Positions 6,081 through 9,363 of a DNA stretch of 9,363 bases are shown in pieces. Location: NCBI GenBank assembly GCA_012735455.1, contig JAAYHG010000259.1:1-9363 (forward strand), in the 5' to 3' direction. The notes under the pieces are model-generated. The model was not told the origin of the DNA. It worked only from the letters and a program-made list of their open reading frames with translations, and did no database searches. Source of the DNA: Bacillota bacterium (GTDB lineage: Bacteria > Bacillota > DTU030 > DUMP01). A program made the translations under genes and the position numbers. Position 1 is the first letter of the stretch; every line of letters begins with the position of its first letter.

Positions 6081-6806
6081 TTATTCCTCCCGCAGCGGGC
6101 GACCCAGGCCCAGATTTATTTTTGAGTTTGGCCGATAATGGATTCCCATTCTATCCAGCACGGGCAGAACGGGAATACTGCCATCATCGTCGAAACGAGT
6201 GATCAGATCCAAGGAAAACACTGTGTCCACTTCAGCAGCCAGTTCGCGGATAGCACCAAGAAGTTCCTCCAGCCTTTCCGCTGGCGCGGCAAACTCCACA
6301 ATGGCGGAAATGACCCTTTCGTTCTTAACCCAATCCTGCAGCGTTCCTTTTTCTGGGTCCGCCAACAAATGTGACAACGGGTTGTTGCCTTCTAAACGTA
6401 TCCCCAGCTCCGCCAAGCGCATGATCACTTTTTCCACATCTGTCATCTTGGCCCCTAATACGGGACGGCCCATCTCAATGGCTATGCCAATTTGTCCGCG
6501 CTTGACCCTGGCAGTTACATCATTGGTCTTAACCTCTTCAGTACCGCGGCCTGGTAGTAGAGTTTCCTTGTGCGTGGCCATGGCATCAGAGAAGAATTTT
6601 CGTACTGACCGTGGTTTCTCATAAACCTCAGACGGCTCAAATAAAGCATCGGTGGGGCAGCCTGCCATTCTCAAACAGGTGCCGCACTCAGCACACAGGT
6701 CTTGATCAATGTAGACCCGCCGTGGTTCCTCTACCAGGATCGCTCCCACAGGACAATAAGGGATACACCTCCGGCAGCCAGTACACAACTCCTCACGAAT
6801 CAGCAT
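6081..6806 (-). CDS. 2[4Fe-4S] ferredoxin-domain protein with unassigned C-terminal region
   Basis: The 241-residue product begins with a bacterial-type ferredoxin domain. CTGCRRCIPYCP supplies C8, C11, C14 and C18. CAECGTCLRMAGCP supplies C38, C41, C44 and C50, the last spacing being Cys-X5-Cys rather than the usual Cys-X3-Cys. Residues after about 60 are not ferredoxin. They contain GRGTEEVKTNDVTARVKRG (86-104), IEMGRPVLG (110-118), and an alternating helix-strand stretch at 160-205 (SAIVEFAAPAERLEELLGAIREL) that resembles a small alpha/beta, perhaps ACT-like, regulatory fold; that reading is weak. No membrane segment is present. ATG 6806 has AAGGAG 10 bases upstream. It starts 20 bases after tctA and ends 2 bases before the Cys-motif gene. 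It probably passes electrons to a partner in the same operon, or holds clusters for a reductase or dehydratase-like step. Confidence 0.85.
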   Translation of the reverse strand: MLIREELCTGCRRCIPYCPVGAILVEEPRRVYIDQDLCAECGTCLRMAGCPTDALFEPSEVYEKPRSVRKFFSDAMATHKETLLPGRGTEEVKTNDVTARVKRGQIGIAIEMGRPVLGAKMTDVEKVIMRLAELGIRLEGNNPLSHLLADPEKGTLQDWVKNERVISAIVEFAAPAERLEELLGAIRELAAEVDTVFSLDLITRFDDDGSIPVLPVLDRMGIHYRPNSKINLGLGRPLREE

Positions 6807-6826
6807 CCACCTACCACTCCTTTTTT

Positions 6827-8338
6827 CTATTGTTCAAGAGCGGGCTTCGCCCTCAAAACGCTGCGGGCAATAGGAACCAAAATCGCTGCTGCCGAAATCA
6901 ACAGGATAGTCAAAGACAATGGGCGCGTAAAAAATATTGAAATATTTCCTCTTGACAGCAGTAACGATTGCCGCAAGGAGTTTTCCAGCATATTACCAAG
7001 TACTAAGGCCAGAACCAGAGGGGCAGCAGGATAATCTAGCCTCTTCATCAGGTAGCCAATAGCCCCAAATACCACAGTGATGCCTACTTCAAACATACTC
7101 ATGTTGAGACCAAACGAACCGGCGAGAATAAAAGCCAGTACCCAAGCCACTAGCGTATGGTTAGGAATATCAAGTACTCGAACAAACAAAGGAATGAATA
7201 AGAGAAGAAGAAGTATTAACATCACGTTGCCAATGTACATGGATGAGATAAGACCCCAGACGAATTCAGGATCCCGTGTAAAGATAAGCGGACCAGGGCG
7301 CAGATTATACATCATCAGTGCACCCATGAGAACAGCAGTAGTGGCCGAACCCGGTACTCCCAAAGCCAGAAGCGGAACAAAAGCGCCAACGGAAGCAGCA
7401 TTGTTAGCCGATTCTGGGGCAGCAACCCCTTCAATTGCCCCCTCACCAAACCGCTCAGGATGCTTTGATACACGCTTGGCAGTGGAGTACGAGATGAAGG
7501 AAGCAATGGTCCCACCAGCCCCAGGGAGCATGCCGATGAAAAAGCCGATGCCGGTAGACCTGAGGATATGAGGCCAAGAAACTGCCCAATCCTGCCGGTT
7601 TGGCAGAAGTGAGCGCAGGTTCAGTTTGACGTCTTCGCGTTTGAGCTGAGGTTGCGCATCTGCCCCAGCTGCCAGGTTGATGAGTTCGGCAATACCAAAG
7701 AGCCCTAAGGCCACTGTAATGAACTCAATACCGCTGTAAAGTTCCATCCTTCCAAAGCAGAAGCGAGGCAAACCAGTCACAAGATCAGTTCCCACACAGG
7801 ATAAAAATAGCCCTACCAGCATTGCCACCATGCCCTTAAACGGTGACTTCCCTGTCAAACCAGATACGGTGGAAAGCCCCATGACCATCAAAGCAAAGTA
7901 TTCTGGTGGCCCAAACCAAAGCGTTGCTTCCGCCAAAGCAGGGGCCAAAAAAGTAAACACGATGACGGAGATGGTCCCTCCGATGAAGGAAGCGAAGCAA
8001 GACATGCCCAAAGCCGGGCCGGCACGTCCCTTTTGTGCCAGGGGGTAACCATCCATGCACGTCATCACGGCAGCTGCATCACCCGGGGTATTGATTAAGA
8101 TTGACGCAATGGCCCCACCGTACATGGCGCCATAATAGATCCCAGCCAACATGACAATTGCAGTCACTGGATTGACACCAAACGTCAGGGGCAAGAGTAC
8201 AGCGACACCTGTGGAAGGCCCCAAACCAGGTAGAGCACCAATCAGAACCCCAGCTATGACGCCGGTCATACAAGCAAACAAATTTTGTGGTTGGGTGGCC
8301 ACCGCAAAACCTGAAAGGAGCAAACTCAACGTTTCCAT
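6827..8338 (-). CDS. tctA: Tripartite tricarboxylate transporter large permease, TctA
   Basis: The 503-residue membrane protein is the large subunit of a TTT-family transporter, which carries di/tricarboxylates or other organic acids across the cytoplasmic membrane using an ion gradient and an extracytoplasmic binding protein. It shows the two-fold pseudo-repeat typical of TctA: GALPGLGPSTGVA (34-46) and GMLPGAGGTIASF (269-281). INTPGDAAAVMTCMDGYPLAQ (82-102) is matched later by APESANNAASVGAFVPLLALG (307-327) with GVPGSATTAVLMGA. Many hydrophobic spans (roughly 11-12) are visible, including 120-140, 170-190, 370-390, 395-415, 418-430 and 475-495. ATG 8338 has GAGGGGG 7 bases upstream, overlapping the tctB stop region; the intergenic gap is 12 bases. 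Length fits the family. The cargo cannot be read from the permease; the downstream amide hydrolases suggest an N-substituted or amide-bearing acid. Confidence 0.96.
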   Translation of the reverse strand: METLSLLLSGFAVATQPQNLFACMTGVIAGVLIGALPGLGPSTGVAVLLPLTFGVNPVTAIVMLAGIYYGAMYGGAIASILINTPGDAAAVMTCMDGYPLAQKGRAGPALGMSCFASFIGGTISVIVFTFLAPALAEATLWFGPPEYFALMVMGLSTVSGLTGKSPFKGMVAMLVGLFLSCVGTDLVTGLPRFCFGRMELYSGIEFITVALGLFGIAELINLAAGADAQPQLKREDVKLNLRSLLPNRQDWAVSWPHILRSTGIGFFIGMLPGAGGTIASFISYSTAKRVSKHPERFGEGAIEGVAAPESANNAASVGAFVPLLALGVPGSATTAVLMGALMMYNLRPGPLIFTRDPEFVWGLISSMYIGNVMLILLLLLFIPLFVRVLDIPNHTLVAWVLAFILAGSFGLNMSMFEVGITVVFGAIGYLMKRLDYPAAPLVLALVLGNMLENSLRQSLLLSRGNISIFFTRPLSLTILLISAAAILVPIARSVLRAKPALEQ

Positions 8339-8350
8339 CCTGGCACCCCC

Positions 8351-8791
8351 TCAAATACCGAGAAACCCCTTTGGGAACCAAACCATCAAGAACTTAACAA
8401 AGAGGAAATAAAAACTAATACCTACAGCAATGGTTGTTATTGCGGTTTGTTTCCACGTGCCACCCAGGTAGCGAATCGTGCACCCGGCCAACAAGGCTAA
8501 ACTAATGAGCAATCCCAGCACATATGACGCAGCAATGGTGGCCATCCCCAAAAGGGTCAAGACCAGCCAGACCTTTAGGACCCGAGGGGTAAATAGGGAC
8601 TCACCTGTAAGGTTTCTGCTTTCCCAGAGAACACCAAGACCAAACACGCCCAGCAACAGCCCTATCCAAAAAGGGGTGAACCCCGGGCCTGGAACATTTC
8701 TATCCAAATAGCCTAGCCCAATTCCTGTAATACAGATATAGAGGCTAAGAAGCAAGATCAGCACAGCGGCGATTTGATTGGCACGTTTCAT
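8351..8791 (-). CDS. tctB: Tripartite tricarboxylate transporter small subunit, TctB
   Basis: The 146-residue product is the small four-helix membrane subunit that pairs with TctA. Hydrophobic segments lie at about 7-25, 38-55, 72-103 (long, probably two passes) and 115-138. The loop after helix 1 has the family-typical GPGFTPFWIGLLLG (35-48), and the C-terminus ends WFPKGFLGI, similar to the LP-x-G ends common in TctB. ATG 8791 is preceded by AGGGGGG with a spacer of about 8 bases. It lies between tctC (68-base gap with a hairpin) and tctA (12-base gap), the standard tctC-tctB-tctA order. Sequence conservation in this family is low, so the call rests on size, topology and position. Confidence 0.92.
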   Translation of the reverse strand: MKRANQIAAVLILLLSLYICITGIGLGYLDRNVPGPGFTPFWIGLLLGVFGLGVLWESRNLTGESLFTPRVLKVWLVLTLLGMATIAASYVLGLLISLALLAGCTIRYLGGTWKQTAITTIAVGISFYFLFVKFLMVWFPKGFLGI

Positions 8792-8815
8792 TCAGCCTAC
8801 CCCCCTTGCTACCCA

Positions 8816-8845
8816 GCGGGAAGAAGAGGTGTCCCTTCTTCCCGC
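8816..8845 (-). promoter_or_regulatory. Intercistronic hairpin between tctC and tctB
   Basis: GCGGGAAGAAG (8816-8826) pairs perfectly with CTTCTTCCCGC (8835-8845), leaving an 8-base loop. It lies in the 68-base gap after the tctC stop and about 24 bases before the tctB start. No T-tract follows on the minus strand (the next bases are TGGGTAGC), so it is more likely an RNA-stabilising or partial-attenuation structure than a full terminator. Such elements commonly keep binding-protein mRNA more abundant than permease mRNA (inference). Confidence 0.6.
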
Positions 8846-8859
8846 GAGGTAATTGCCGC

Positions 8860-9363
8860 CTAATTAATCAAACCAAACCTGGTATAGATTTCACGGTACA
8901 ACTCGTTCTGCTTCACAATCGCCTCTGCAAACTCGTCAGCAGGAAGATAGCGTGCAGTCACCATGTTTGGCTCAACGTATTCTTTTTGCCAAGTCGGGCT
9001 TTCACTGAGTTTCTTGAATGCCTCCTCTAACACCTTACGTGCCTCTTCTGGAATATCCTTGGGAGCCACAATTCCCCTGAATTGATAGAACTCCACCTGA
9101 TCATAACCAAGTTCGATAAAGGTGGGTACATCCGGAAGTTTACCTAACCTTTCAACATTCGTCACTGCCAGCGCTCTTGCCTTTTTAGCTTCCATCTGAC
9201 TCAGGGCTTCCCCAGGATTGGCCCAGCAAAGATCCACGTGACCGCCCAATAGAGCAGTCATGGCGTCACCGCCACCCTCAAAAGGTACGTAGTTAAACTT
9301 AACGCCCGCTTGCTCTTCCAGCAATCCCGTACACACTCGATCATCAGAAAGTCCGCTGGCACC
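8860..9363 (-). CDS. tctC: TctC-type solute-binding protein, C-terminal part (5' end off window)
   Basis: About 167 residues of an extracytoplasmic binding protein of the TctC/Bug family, which captures the organic acid for the TctAB permease. The frame is open to the window edge. The first visible residues are GASGLSDDR, so the GTG at 9336 is internal and the signal peptide and first half are missing; whole family members are about 320 residues. Motifs seen: FNYVPFEGGGDAMTALLGGHVDL, the ligand-loop segment usual in TctC; GKLPDVPTFIELGYD, nearly identical to the family's LPDVPTF-ELGY signature; and RGIVAPKDIPEEARKVLEEA before the C-terminal helices. It ends TRFGLIN then TAG. A hairpin follows before tctB. 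It is the first visible gene of the operon; any promoter or regulator lies outside. Cargo is unknown. Confidence 0.93.
   Translation of the reverse strand, partial: GASGLSDDRVCTGLLEEQAGVKFNYVPFEGGGDAMTALLGGHVDLCWANPGEALSQMEAKKARALAVTNVERLGKLPDVPTFIELGYDQVEFYQFRGIVAPKDIPEEARKVLEEAFKKLSESPTWQKEYVEPNMVTARYLPADEFAEAIVKQNELYREIYTRFGLIN

Noticed and set aside
6138..7034. Open frames on the + strand opposite the ferredoxin and tctA genes
   Set aside because: They are antisense shadows with composition typical of reverse-strand reading of real genes, with no start signals or recognisable motifs.
9334..9336. GTG as the start of the binding-protein gene
   Set aside because: The frame remains open to base 9363 and the protein would lack its signal peptide and first domain; the gene is simply cut by the window edge.

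Overview
The window looks like a piece of a bacterial chromosome that encodes uptake and hydrolysis of small carboxylated amides or peptide-like compounds. Compact gene spacing, strong GGAGG-type ribosome binding sites, one convincing TTG start and a ferredoxin gene embedded in a catabolic operon suggest an anaerobic, Gram-positive (Clostridia/Moorella-like) bacterium. This assignment is inference; no rRNA or marker gene is present. No tRNA, rRNA, CRISPR array, insertion sequence or phage gene was seen.

Layout, left to right. A 5'-truncated N-acyl-D-amino-acid deacylase-type amidohydrolase lies on the + strand (1-1433). It converges on everything else, which is on the - strand, and a perfect 17-bp hairpin (1443-1487) separates the two directions. 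The first minus-strand unit, read right to left, is an AbgA-like M20 hydrolase (2832-4142, TTG start) followed by an N-carbamoyl-L-amino-acid hydrolase/allantoate amidohydrolase-type M20 enzyme (1544-2752). Its promoter region (4143-4367) holds a 21-bp-spaced direct repeat and two small dyads.

The second minus-strand unit enters from the right edge and ends at a hairpin terminator (4368-4393). In order of transcription it contains a 3' portion of a TctC-type binding protein (8860-9363), TctB (8351-8791), TctA (6827-8338), a 2[4Fe-4S] ferredoxin-domain protein with a long unassigned C-terminal part (6081-6806), an unrecognised Cys-containing protein (5407-6078), and an M29/NicX-like metalloprotein (4444-5403). 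The last three genes are separated by 2-3 bases and are probably translationally coupled.

How they may work together (inference): the tripartite tricarboxylate (TTT) transporter imports an organic acid. The amidohydrolases cleave N-acyl, N-carbamoyl or aminoacyl-amide bonds. The ferredoxin, Cys-protein and M29-like trio may be an electron-dependent or metal-dependent module acting on the same substrate. This three-gene module is the least explained and most interesting part of the window.
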